Shown in pieces: positions 32,423-43,495 of a stretch of 64,000 bases of DNA; within the stretch, counting starts at the first letter, position 1; every line of letters starts with the position of its first letter. Where the stretch lies: positions 744,001 to 808,000 of the forward strand of contig JAVHKY010000061.1 of the NCBI GenBank assembly GCA_035079385.1, read 5' to 3'. The notes under the pieces were generated by a model, which ran no database searches, was not told the DNA's origin, and saw only the letters and a list, made by a program, of their open reading frames with translations. The position numbers and the translations under genes were made by a program. This DNA is from Aspidiotus rigidus. Lineage: Eukaryota; Arthropoda; Insecta; Hemiptera; Diaspididae.

Positions 32423-32854
32423 AATATTTGATCGTAACAACTAACAAGTACGAAAACTAGAATTGTACAAAAGGATAAACTAAAATAAAATAGACTTGAA
32501 AAGTAAATAATGATATAATATGTTTTAAAATGGGTTGGTCTCGATCCAGATTGACGATTTCATCCGTGACCAAGATAAAACCAGCAGGTGGCCATTCGTT
32601 GTTCGTTCCGCGGCCGATTCCAGAGTCCAGTCCCAGTACACGACAAGTGCCAAGCAAACGCTGTTCCTATTCTAAATATAAAAAAAAATTAACATACCTA
32701 ATCCTTTTTTTTTTTATAATGTCGCAGAGGGTTTATACATCCTGCTGCATCGCTATCGGTTCCAAAAATTCTGAAAAAGAGAAAACATGTGTAAGAAATA
32801 ACTTCTTTCCTTTCTTTTTATTGTGTATAAAATAGTCCGGGTGACACCAGACTT

Positions 32855-35800
32855 TTATTGCTTTCTTAAACCAAGTATTTCTCTTATTTGGCCGAAACGC
32901 ACAGATGGTAGGTTTTTCGTGAATATGTCGGCTAGGTTTTCAGAGGTTGATATATATTCTACTCGTATACTTTTATTCAATTCATCTCTGACAAAAAATA
33001 ATTTGGTGTTCATCTGTCGAGTGCCTTTGTGATTACTGGGATTTTTAACTATTTCGATGCATCCAGCGTTGTCTTCGTGAATCAATGTGGGCTTTGTAAT
33101 ATTTAGGCCTAAATCTTCTAGGAAATTTCTCATCCACATGACATCACGGGTAGTATCACAAAGTGCATAGTATTCGGCGATCATAGTACTTAAGGCTACA
33201 GATGTTTGCCTGCGAGATGTCCAGATTACGACATTCGTGTTAAACATTTTTATTATACTTCCGCTTGTCGAGCGGGCTTCGAGATCGTTTGTAGCATAAC
33301 TAGCATCTACGTAAGCTTCAATCGGTTCAGAGCTATCATTATTTCGAGAATAAACTAATTTATAATCAACAGTACCATTCAAATATCGCAGAACTCGTTT
33401 AATTAATTTCCAAAGATTTTTATTTGGTTTCGATTGGAAACGACTTAGTAAACTGACCGGATAGCAAAGGTCGGGACGTGTACATAACATTGCGTACATG
33501 AGGCTACCTATAGCATTGCGGCAAGGATATTTTGAGTCTTCGGGATTATCATCCGAGATTAATAAATTTTCAACATTGACTTTAATTTCGAGAGGTGTAG
33601 CGATAGGTTTACTAGAATTCATACTGTATTTTTGTAAAACATTTCGTAGATACAATTCTTGCGAAAGATATATCGTTTCCGCATGACGTTCAATTTTGAT
33701 TCCTAAAAAGTACGTTAAAGGTCCTTCATCTGTCATTTTAAAATTGTTGAAAAGTTTTTCTTTTAAAGTTTTTAGCATTTCTGTATTTTTAGCGTGAGTG
33801 GCAATTAAAATATCATCTACGTACACTAAAATAAAAATATTATCAATAATTCTTCGGTTTTTTAAAAAATATACACAGTAGTCGGATTTTGAATTTACGA
33901 AGGTTAAATTTTTAAGAAAATTATCTAACTTTTGGTTCCAACATCGACTACTTTGTTTTAAGCCATAAAGGCTACGTTTGAGCAAACAGACCTTGTCACC
34001 TGAGAAATTAATGCCTTCAGGTACCTTCATATAAATTTCCTCTTCTAATTTGCTGTGAAGAAAAGCTGTTTTTACGTCAAGATGGTCGATTATTAATTCA
34101 TATTGTACAGCAATAGAAACAAGGATGCGAAAACTTATCATTTTTGCTACAGGAGCAAAAGTTTCACTAAAGTCTAAGCCGTGAATTTGAGAGAAGCCTT
34201 GAGCGACTAGCCTCGCTTTATATCGATCAATTTCTCCGACATCATTACGTTTAATTTTAAAGACCCATCTACAGCCGACTACATTTTTACCTTTAGGTCT
34301 GTCAACCAAAGTCCAGGCTTGATTTTCTCTCAAAGATTCTAATTCCGATTTTACAGCTTCTAACCATTGCTTACTGTCGGGCTTATTTTTAATGTCTGAA
34401 AAATTTAAAGGCGTTCCGTCATCTCTCTCAATTACCATAAGCATATATCCAACGTTATTCAGAGTGAAATTTGATTCAGATACATTTTCCTCATTATTTA
34501 CGCACCTATTCGCGTTCTTTACGTGAGAAGCATTCGAATCGTTTGCACCTGCGTGCTCTCTAGTGGTGATGGAAATAGGAGCGTTCGTATTGGTCGAAAT
34601 AGGTGAGCAATAACTGTGGTCTACCTTGCGAGCTGCATTACCTGTATTCTTTTTGTTACCTGAATTATATTTTGAGATCGTAGTAGTATTAGTGATAGAG
34701 CTATCGAAAGGCAAGGAGTAACTGTGATCGGATTTATTTCTTCGATCCTTTATTTTTTGAGTTGTAATTAAAGATTTCTCTCCATTTACGGATTTAACAT
34801 CGCAAGGAGGATTAATATTATCTCTCACAGTGAGATTATCATTCACTGCGGTACTAGAATTTGCGTCAATATTTTTGATTTCAGTTTCACACAAAAGATT
34901 TTTACTTTCTATGGATTTATACGTGAAATTATTCATCCCGGAAAGATTAGCATTTTCCGAGGGTTTATGTTGGTTATTCATCTTGGAAAGATTAGCATTT
35001 CCCAAGGATTCATTTTCGTAATTTGTCTTGGAAAGATTAGCCTTTTCCAAGAATTTATTTTGTTGGTGCAAAGATAATTTTTCTGATTCTGGTAAGTTCT
35101 TGTATACTATGGTTTCATCCCATCTTATGTCTCTAACTGTAATTATTCTTTTTAATTCTAAATGAAATAATTTATAGCCGTTATGCACGTATCCTATCAT
35201 GACGCATTTTGCGGATTTCACTTCTGATTTATTCACAGTCAAAGTTTTTGAATGCGCTACACAACCAAAAACACGTAAGTATGAATAATCAGGTTTTTCT
35301 CCTTTCAACATCTCATAAGGGGTTATATGGTTTGGTAGAGCTCTAGTTGGGCTTCGATTGATTAAATAGGTGGCCGTAAGTAAAGCATAATTCCAGAAAA
35401 ATTTTGGTAGACCAGAGTCATCTAGCAAAGCTCTTATTCTATCGCCTAAAGTTCTGTTCATTCTCTCTCCAATTCCGTTCAGAGCGGCGGTCCCTCTTAT
35501 AGTATAATGTAATTCAGTTCCGCGAGAGGCGGCATACTCTTTGAAGTCCTTTGATGAATATTCGCCGCCATTGTCACAATATAAATCAACTATACAGTTG
35601 CCACCAAGTAGTGCTAAAATACGGGCTTCAAAATGTTTGAAAAATTTGAAAACTTCCGATTTTTGTTTCATAAGATAAACAAAAGTAAAATGCGTGTAAC
35701 CCTCAATGAAGGTGACGAAATATTTTTCGCCGTCAATACTAGGTACAGGCCATGAGCACACATCGGTGTAGACTCTATCTAAAGGCTTAATGGGCTTATT

Positions 35801-37411
35801 AATAATTTTAACTTTAGCTAGAGGCGTCCTACTTTGCTTAGCTCTACAGCAAATTTCACAAACAGTTTGTTCGTTTACGTGAGGTAAAATTAATTTTAAA
35901 TTCGAGTAGGATAAATGACCAAAACGTCTATGTAGTAATTCAGCTTCGTGAGATATAATCATGATATTATTATTATTTTCAGGTGTGAAATGATTGATGG
36001 AAGATGTGACATGTTTATTGAAAACCTTCACAGAAAATTTATAGAGAATGTCATTCAGAATGGAACCTGTGGCGATGGTCTTACTTTCATCAGTATAAAA
36101 ATATGCTACGTAATTTTGGATTTTAAAATGGATTTTTTGTTCCTGAAGACGTATTGGCGATATGATATTGCATGGACCGTCAGGTGTGTAGAAGACATTT
36201 TTTAAAATAAATTTTACGTTACAATCGGTTATTAGCAACATATCTCCTACTAGATTTGACGCTACATATTCAGTTTTCTTACGAGTATATATTCCGAAAA
36301 ATTTTGGCTTATCTAAAACCTTTGAATTTATTAAAAGACCTTCGTGTATGACAATATTATCAGTACTTCCTGAATCGCTATAAAAATGTATAAGTCCGTC
36401 ATTGAAATCAGTCTTACCTTGATTATGATGTAACATACCAATAAAACCGAATTCATCATGAGACATTTGGGTATTGTTGGTCGTGGCAATTTGATTGACT
36501 TGACCTTGTTGATTTCCATGTTCTGTTGGTTGTTGATTCGAAAATTTCTTCTTTTTCAGATGACGGCACTCTTTCCAAGTGTGGGAACCTATCATATGAC
36601 AGAAGGTGCAGTACATGGAGGCTCGATTTGTTGATTGAAAACCGCGACCGCGTCCACGTCCTCGTCCTTGATTACCTCGAAATGATGAATTGAAACCACG
36701 GAAACGTGTTGGTGGACGAAAAGTTCCTGTAAATTTTCTTGACCGAAAAAATCTTCGTCCTCTTGCTCGATGACCATGGGCTTTGAAATGAGTAGAATTA
36801 TCACGTGAGTTGATCACCATTATTGAAGATGGTTTTTCTTCCTTCTCCTCCTCGGTAGTGAGTTTAATGGTGTTTCTCAATTTGTCTTTGATATTTTCGA
36901 CTTTCAGGTCGTCCTTTGAGGATGCCATTTGTAGAGCGACAACGGCTGGTTTATGCTTACTGTGTTGACTTACGGATCGCAGAAGAATGTTACACAGGAA
37001 TTGTTCGTCCTTGATGGATTCGACTCCAGCGAGTCTCATCTCTGCCACAATTTGATCAAAAGTATTAAAATACATTTCTATGTCATCACCGACCTTGGCC
37101 GCTAACAATTTGTTGTACAGATGCAGTTGATTTGTGGGGCTCTGATCTTGATAATGGTCTTTTAAGGCTGCCCAAATTTCTTTCGCGGATGATTTATTTT
37201 CAATTAATTTTAGACAATACAGAGATAGGTGTCGAACGATCAGGTTAATGGCTTTCGCCTCTTTTATTTCATTTTTTGTCGTGATAGTATCAGAAATGAC
37301 TTGATATACGTCCTCACTTTTTAAAAGCCACTCCATACGATATACCCACTCAGTATAGTAAGGCTTTTTATTGTCTAAGGGCGCGAAGGATAATGATATA
37401 CGATCACTCAT
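32855..37411 (-). CDS. Copia Gag-Pol polyprotein, 1518 aa
   Basis: A single frame, as usual for copia. Approximate residues: Gag core 1-200 (DUF4219/UBN2-like, WLLKSEDVYQVI), an Arg/Gly-rich linker 210-260, a zinc knuckle near 272 (CX2CX5HX4C, one residue longer than usual between the second Cys and His), protease DSGS near 347, integrase His/Cys module 492-525, integrase D, D-35-E at about 548, 613 and 649 (YTDVCS, CDNGGEY, GIGERMN), reverse transcriptase from about 1033 with FLHSKLEEEIYM and YVDD near 1197, and RNase H from about 1367 (DASYA, EDNAG). A Ser/Asn-rich linker with imperfect repeats (NANLSKMNN-like) separates integrase and RT. No breaks. Confidence 0.96.
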   Translation of the reverse strand: MSDRISLSFAPLDNKKPYYTEWVYRMEWLLKSEDVYQVISDTITTKNEIKEAKAINLIVRHLSLYCLKLIENKSSAKEIWAALKDHYQDQSPTNQLHLYNKLLAAKVGDDIEMYFNTFDQIVAEMRLAGVESIKDEQFLCNILLRSVSQHSKHKPAVVALQMASSKDDLKVENIKDKLRNTIKLTTEEEKEEKPSSIMVINSRDNSTHFKAHGHRARGRRFFRSRKFTGTFRPPTRFRGFNSSFRGNQGRGRGRGRGFQSTNRASMYCTFCHMIGSHTWKECRHLKKKKFSNQQPTEHGNQQGQVNQIATTNNTQMSHDEFGFIGMLHHNQGKTDFNDGLIHFYSDSGSTDNIVIHEGLLINSKVLDKPKFFGIYTRKKTEYVASNLVGDMLLITDCNVKFILKNVFYTPDGPCNIISPIRLQEQKIHFKIQNYVAYFYTDESKTIATGSILNDILYKFSVKVFNKHVTSSINHFTPENNNNIMIISHEAELLHRRFGHLSYSNLKLILPHVNEQTVCEICCRAKQSRTPLAKVKIINKPIKPLDRVYTDVCSWPVPSIDGEKYFVTFIEGYTHFTFVYLMKQKSEVFKFFKHFEARILALLGGNCIVDLYCDNGGEYSSKDFKEYAASRGTELHYTIRGTAALNGIGERMNRTLGDRIRALLDDSGLPKFFWNYALLTATYLINRSPTRALPNHITPYEMLKGEKPDYSYLRVFGCVAHSKTLTVNKSEVKSAKCVMIGYVHNGYKLFHLELKRIITVRDIRWDETIVYKNLPESEKLSLHQQNKFLEKANLSKTNYENESLGNANLSKMNNQHKPSENANLSGMNNFTYKSIESKNLLCETEIKNIDANSSTAVNDNLTVRDNINPPCDVKSVNGEKSLITTQKIKDRRNKSDHSYSLPFDSSITNTTTISKYNSGNKKNTGNAARKVDHSYCSPISTNTNAPISITTREHAGANDSNASHVKNANRCVNNEENVSESNFTLNNVGYMLMVIERDDGTPLNFSDIKNKPDSKQWLEAVKSELESLRENQAWTLVDRPKGKNVVGCRWVFKIKRNDVGEIDRYKARLVAQGFSQIHGLDFSETFAPVAKMISFRILVSIAVQYELIIDHLDVKTAFLHSKLEEEIYMKVPEGINFSGDKVCLLKRSLYGLKQSSRCWNQKLDNFLKNLTFVNSKSDYCVYFLKNRRIIDNIFILVYVDDILIATHAKNTEMLKTLKEKLFNNFKMTDEGPLTYFLGIKIERHAETIYLSQELYLRNVLQKYSMNSSKPIATPLEIKVNVENLLISDDNPEDSKYPCRNAIGSLMYAMLCTRPDLCYPVSLLSRFQSKPNKNLWKLIKRVLRYLNGTVDYKLVYSRNNDSSEPIEAYVDASYATNDLEARSTSGSIIKMFNTNVVIWTSRRQTSVALSTMIAEYYALCDTTRDVMWMRNFLEDLGLNITKPTLIHEDNAGCIEIVKNPSNHKGTRQMNTKLFFVRDELNKSIRVEYISTSENLADIFTKNLPSVRFGQIREILGLRKQ

Positions 37412-37713
37412 TTTTGTAAAACACTAAGAAAGACACGTTTTAAAAATCAGGTTAGGATGAATTGTATAATTTAATTTATTAATTAAGTTGGTTATATTTT
37501 GAACATTAAAATTCATCCATTTATTTATTTTTCATTTTAATATTTAAAAATAAAAAGAGTTCGCGCACAACAACACAAAAAGGTAAAGGATAATAAATGC
37601 ACAGAAAATAATAAAAATTAATAAATAAATATTGTTTTATTTTATTCGAAAGGTTAATAAAGTTTTATGTAAGAAATTTTTAATTCACAATTTTCGCGAA
37701 GTGGAAGCTGAGC

Positions 37714-37727
37714 CTGGGCCCATAACC
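37714..37727 (-). other. Primer binding site for a half initiator-Met tRNA
   Basis: Directly after the 5' LTR the element reads GGTTATGGGCCCAG. This is complementary to the anticodon stem-loop of eukaryotic initiator tRNA-Met (CUGGGCCCAUAACC, anticodon CAU), not to a tRNA 3' end. Drosophila copia uses the same 5'-half tRNA primer. Confidence 0.88.
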
Positions 37728-37990
37728 TGTTGGAAATATCGATGTTTATAGCAGAGAAAATTCGGTAGAAGATAAATAACAAGACGAATCATTCGTAGAG
37801 ATCGGATATATTGAAAGTGAAAAGAAGCAATACAGAACAGCAGATCTCATATACATCGCTTCGTGTTACGAGCGGATTATTGCCAGTGCTGCCATACATC
37901 TGTATCTAGAATTTCTCATGATACAGGATATCATTTACGCTACGTTAGAAAGAGAGAGAAGAGTGAGATGGAGGCAGCATTATTTCTTCA
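37728..37990 (-). repeat. 5' LTR of the copia element
   Basis: 263 bp; matches 32151-32413 with no difference seen. Flanked outside by CTTAC. Confidence 0.95.
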
Positions 37991-38031
37991 CTTACAACCA
38001 GCGATAGTCTGCCCGTGGCATGTTCTACAGC

Positions 38032-38242
38032 CAGTGAACTCAATTCGTAGTATGAGACTAGCTGGAATGCGCGCTGAACAGAAAACGTGAAACGAAATAA
38101 CAGAATATCTCTTTTCTCTCTCTTTTTTCGTTAAGCGTGCATGAAACGACGGAGCCCCGTTGATCAGAATATCTTCTTTCTCTCTCTTTTCTTCGTTCAG
38201 CGCGCGTTCCAGCTAGTCTCATACTACGAATTGAGTTCACTG
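38032..38242. repeat. Foldback with 48-bp arms
   Basis: Left arm 38032-38079 starts CAGTGAACTCAATTCGTAGT; right arm 38195-38242 is its near-perfect reverse complement. The loop holds two direct copies of an AGAATATCT...TTTCTCTCTCTTTT..TTCGTT block (about 38097 and 38167). It begins 37 bases beyond the copia target site. Confidence 0.85.
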
Positions 38243-38687
38243 TCTACAGCGAGCGCGATACGCGAGTCCGTAGTGAGTAGTAGTGAGTAATGAGTTAATG
38301 ACAAATCAGGAAGCGCAAAGCAGGAGCCCCTCTTGCGCCGTAGGTCTAGCCGGCGCGCCGCAAGCGGCTAGTAGAATAAATAGAACCCACTAAAAGAAAC
38401 CTATCTATGTTCATGGCTGCGCAGCTAAGCCGAAGTTATTAGCCGTTAGCCGTGCAATTTTTATCCAAAATTAGCTAGCCGTTAGCTAATTAATGAAATC
38501 ACAATTGATTCGGTTCTCTAAAATATGACCAGAAACATCTAACGACGACATACTCGACGATTAAAACGTACGGAGTAATTTCAAATAAAGCCACAGAAAT
38601 GAAAATACACCGGAACGCTTTTGATTAAAAAACCATTGTCAACGGGGACGTGAAAGCAACTGAACCAACTCCGGCCGACAACAAGAA
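38243..38687. other. No gene recognised
   Basis: Moderately GC-rich start (GCCGGCGCGCCGCAAGCGGC near 38349), then AT-rich. No gene or repeat match seen. Confidence 0.35.
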
Positions 38688-39093
38688 CTACCGAGGAGGA
38701 CATGACTGAACTAGCGAGTCATCACAATGTGAATCATACTCATAAACTAATTCAATCAAACCCTCATCAGGTATGTACCTGTTGAGCACATTTAGGTTAT
38801 CGTTATTCAGATGGCGAATAATTTCGATGTGTTCTAGCGCGGTACGTTTGAAAGCCGAGGACTCTCTATGGAGGAGGGACTCAGATCCCTCTATGAAACC
38901 ATGGCCAGTGGTAATAAGATGGTCCGCAAATGCCGAATCGCCCAATTTCTTCTTCTCCCACGCCTTCCTATGCTCATCTATTCTAATGGGTTACAAAATT
39001 GAGTGTAATGATTGTAATGGAATCTACATAGGCGAGACTGGACGTCAGCTCAAAATTAGAATAGATGATCATAGGAAAAATGTTCATCATTAG
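38688..39093. pseudogene. Penelope-like GIY-YIG endonuclease with inverted 5' segment
   Basis: The minus strand from 38985 to 38688 encodes the C-terminal part of a GIY-YIG domain (IRIDEHRKAW, SAFADHLITTGH, SLLHRESSAFKRTALEH, LNVLNRYIPD, a hallmark of Penelope-like elements). Immediately to the right, the + strand from 38986 to 39093 encodes the preceding part (YKIECNDCN, YIGETGRQLKIRIDDHRKN). The two halves are head to head and overlap by the IRIDxHRK stretch. No RT remains. Dead. Confidence 0.85.
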
Positions 39094-39774
39094 TTCTACT
39101 ATTGTTAAAAATATCGCAAAAGCTTAACATTCGAAGGGTTCTTCTAATATTTATCAAAGTCTGCAAAATCCTATGTAAACGAGCACTATGCGCGCCAGCA
39201 GAGTAGCAGCTTGCAAATGTAAATTTCCCATATATACGTCATCACAAAAATTGTCTATTTTTTTTCTTTCGTCATCACCTTATCAAATCGTCCTTATCAA
39301 CAGTGATTGGGCAAAAAGACAAAAAAACACGCCTCATTTCATCATTCTTATCAGTCACTCTTGGTCGAAGATTAACTCAACCATTACCACGGAACTCTCA
39401 TCAGTTTCGCACTCTCGCATTAGAACGAGCTAAGCAGGGACATAACTGCGACAGAGTGCTTGCGTTTTAAAATCTGTCTGCCTCTCATTAACGGGTAACT
39501 TTCTTTTGTTCTTCAACACAGGTAAATTATGTCCTCAGCAGGGTCGATATTTCGTAGAGTAGATTCATTAATAATGTAGAATAGAGTATTGTAGACAGAG
39601 CCAAAATATTCATCTGGTAGAACGAGAAAGATGTGGAGTAGACACTAGACTGGAGATTGGAAGACACCCGAGATCATTCTATCATTATTTTTTTTAAGAA
39701 ATTCTTTCCCCTCTATTTCGTTGTTGCGGATAAACCTTTACGAAGCGTGTAGTTGGATCAGTCGTTTAGCTGTT
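39094..39774. other. Presumed UCH-L3 promoter and 5' UTR region
   Basis: No repeat or other gene is seen. The region leads into the ATG at 39775, so it should hold the transcription start and promoter, but no TATA box stands out. Confidence 0.35.
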
Positions 39775-40527
39775 ATGGCGTGGATACCTTTGGAGTCGAA
39801 TCCGGACGTGAGTCAGTTTTTTTATATTATGTATTCAGTTACCTACGCATGGGAGTTGTGGTTCCTTCTTCTGAAAATCATCAATTTTTTCGGTCGCTCG
39901 TAAAAATTGAAAGCTTCATTCAATTCATTCTGTTGAAATTCAGTTTTAGGTGCATACCGCATATTGCTGAGTTAGTTTTCTGTCTCTGTCTGAAGATTAA
40001 AATCCCCAAATATTTTTGGTTCAACTGTATCTCATGTGATCTAGATTTTATATTCGTCTTTGTGTTAATATTGTCGTTGAACAGATATTAAGGAATAGGG
40101 AACCGCTAATGATCTATTTTTTTGGTGTATGGGCTATAGAGAGTATTCTCTATCTCATCTATGATGTTCTGAAATACCTCTCTTATTAGTTACCGTAATT
40201 ACGAGTCGCATCATCACAACCGGCTTGAAAATCGTTATTTATTATACAAGTGAGTGAAAGTGAGAAATTTGTCGAGGTGTTCAGTCAAAGACGAGGTGAA
40301 TAATCACGAGTAGAAAGATCATCACTTTTACTCACGTGAATAATACGTAATTTTTTTACAGTGTGATTGAAAATGCGCTATACGTTAGTAAAACGCACTT
40401 GACTCACTAATTAAAAAGATAGTAATTACCAAAAAGATCTCAAGTCTACAATTCTACATTATCAGTCGGCTTACAAGAGTACTTGAGGGTGTTTCCCCGT
40501 CATCAGTATTGGGCATTGTACTCATAC

Positions 40528-40566
<39 letters not shown>

Positions 40567-43461
40567 AAGGACGAATAAGAAGAGAACCTCCCACTCCACT
40601 TCCTTAATCTAACACTCATTTCTAGTGCTCATCGTATTTTCTTGTAATTTCAGGTGATGAATCAGGTCAGAGAAAATTCTCAAGCATACGATTTGTGGTA
40701 CAACGCCTGAGTTATATATTTTATTGATTCAACATCTACAAAGAAAAATTTCGCTGTTGTTTTTGTTTTTCATCTAGTAATAGCATTTCTTATTTTGAAT
40801 TCATATAGGTTTTTTATCTAATTTTCAGCTTCTGGATAAGTTTGGTGTTCCAGCAGATTGGAGAGTCGTGGATATTTACGGTACGGATTCAGAACTGTTG
40901 GCCATCGTTCCGCAACCCGTGTTAGCCGTAATATTATTGTTTCCAATCACGGAAAATGTAAACTAATGCATAAAATGTTTGTTTTCTGTCTCGATGATAG
41001 AGACTGACAAACTTTTACGAGGATTGTAAGATTTAATTTTTTGAAACTAGCTGGAGAAATTCATGAAAGATCAAGAAGAAAAATCTCTTACGAGTGGCGA
41101 TAAAAATTCAAGAAACCTTGTATACTTCAAACAATATACATCCAATGCTTGCGGAACAATCGCTCTTATACATAGTGTTGCAAACAATTTAGACAGGTTG
41201 GTATAATTCTTTTTCCCGAATTAGTTTTTTTTACATCTCAGTCTCTACGTAATCAAACTCTGAACGGTGATTTGATCCGTAAAAATTTATATTGTTTCAG
41301 TTACGACTTACGTTATGATAGATTAATACTTAATGTATTTTGATTACACCAAAAAATTGTTTCAACTGAGGCACTAAAACATTTCTCATGAGCATTATTA
41401 TGTTCTTGTCCTGTTAAACTTTTCGACTCTTTCGCTGTAGTATCAAGTTATCAGACGGACCATTCAAAGAATGGATGAAAAAAGTTCAGGGGTTGAATCC
41501 CGAAGAGGCGGGTAAAGCGTTGCACGAACAACAAGACATTGCCAAAGTTCACGAAGAAGTCGCAGAAGAAGGACAGACCAAGGTCTGTATTGATATTAGT
41601 GATGAAAAAAAAAAATATATGGCTCATTATGTACTATAAATACATAAAATCTTGAAATTGAAAATCAGATTTTTCGCCATTGAAAACTGCAAATTCAGCA
41701 ACAAGATGTACCAAAAAAAAGAAACATTTTCAATAAGAATTATTAAAATCAGTAAAAGTTTTGGAATTTTCTTATATTAAGAAAAAAATAGTCAAAAGGG
41801 ATTGTATCGACTACAGAATTTATTGAATAATTACAAAAGCCTAACGCATATCGACTGAACAGCCAACAACGAACTTCAAAGAGAAACTAAAGTAAGAAAG
41901 AATAAAAATGAACGAACGAGAGGTGAATATAACTAATGAAACGGTACAAAATTTGAAAATTTCTTCTGTTATGAATACACGGTGGAAGCAAATATCGATG
42001 TAGGTACGTTCTCGTTTATCAAACGTTCAACATTAGCGCTAAGTATTATTAGGTAATATTACTACTAATAAAATTTTAATTACAAAGGATAAAAAGCTTA
42101 AATAATAAAACTTCCGTTTTTTGGGAGTAAGTATCTCACTTTAAGTGAATAAATGTCTTTAGCCTCTGAATTACTATCCTGCATTTTATTCTGCGAACAC
42201 TTCGAGAAAATTTTTTGTTCGTCTCCGATTCAGTTCCCTGGGAGGAGAAAAAATGGGTGTATCTTCTTAGATGTGATGACTGCCCTGCTATCTACATTGA
42301 GGAGACCGGTTGTCACCTCAAAATAAGAGTAAGGGAGCTTGAAACCGAAGATAATTCCGTTTTTGCTTATCATTCCTTAATTCTCATCATTCCCTCGTAA
42401 ACAAAAATCAGTTTCTCCTTCTACATAATGAAAGTTTGGACAAGAAGCGCTCATATTTGAAAACGATTGAAATTATTTGGCGTAGTATTAGAAATAGTGG
42501 TAGGAGTATGCAGTAGTAATTGAACGTCTGATAAGCAATAATGTATCTACGTCGATGTTCACTATCACGGTGTACTCATAAGAGAAATTTTCAAATTTCT
42601 TACGGCTTCATTAGTCACGTTCGCCTCTTGTTCATATCTCCTATCTTTCTTTGTTTCCTCTTCGAAGCTCGTTGATGACGGTCCTTACGCGTTAAGCTTC
42701 TCTACACATATTTATTAAAGAAAATTGTGTGTTCGATGCAATTCACTGGGCTATTTTACTTTATTGTAATAAAGAAAGAATTTACTCGTTACATGCTCAA
42801 AATTTAACGAAGGTGAGAAGTCATTTTATGTTGCTTATGCAGCTTTTTTTTTTTTTTTTTTTTTTTTTAATTATTATTATTATTTTATAGTGCTCTTTCC
42901 AATTTATATCATTTTCTACTTTTATGATAACCTCTTGGTAATTCACGTTCCAGTTCAATAAACTTTCTAAAATTCGATCTTAGCGCATGAATAATTTTTA
43001 AAAATGAAACAGAATTCCTGGAATATTATTCTGGAAGAGGGGGAAAAAATATTTTCAATACTAACTCAGGAGAGGTAGGTTGTTCTAATTAAATTACAAT
43101 TCAGCTTCATTTTGCTTTTATAAATGTTTTTGGGTTTCACATATGCTAGCGGCCCCTCCAATCAATCAGTAGTCTACTAGTCGTTCATAATTTTCTCAAC
43201 AATATTTTCTCTTCGATCTGGGCACCTTAAATTTTATGAATAAATAATTGAAGACGTATCTGGCAAAAGGGCGTCCGCACAATGTATTTCTTATGGGACG
43301 GACGCCCTCCTGCCAGAACCCTCCTCAATTGTTAACCGGGTTGTACTTTTTACTTAGAATCATAAAAAACTTGTTTGATATACCGATCAAAAGAAAAATT
43401 TATTTAAAAATATTGCAATATTGATGTAAACACTTCTATCCAAATTAATATGGTAAAAGCC

Positions 43462-43495
<34 letters not shown>

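Larger units (their letters stand above)
32151..37990 (-). mobile_element. Intact Ty1/copia LTR retrotransposon
   Basis: A 5840-bp element in reverse orientation: 5' LTR (37728-37990), primer site, one 1518-codon gag-pol ORF, polypurine tract and 3' LTR (32151-32413). The LTRs are 263 bp, and I could find no difference between them by eye. All catalytic motifs are present and the ORF is uninterrupted, so insertion was very recent and the copy may still be mobile. Without the insert the flanks join as TATCTTAC-AACCAGCG. Confidence 0.96.
32146..37995. repeat. 5-bp target-site duplication CTTAC of the copia element
   Basis: CTTAC stands at 32146-32150 and at 37991-37995, directly outside the two LTRs. 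Perfect match; sets the element boundaries. Confidence 0.95.

Noticed and set aside
38058..38240. Pair of MNSIRSMRLAG-type ORFs on both strands
   Set aside because: They come from the two arms of the 38032-38242 foldback and are not genes.
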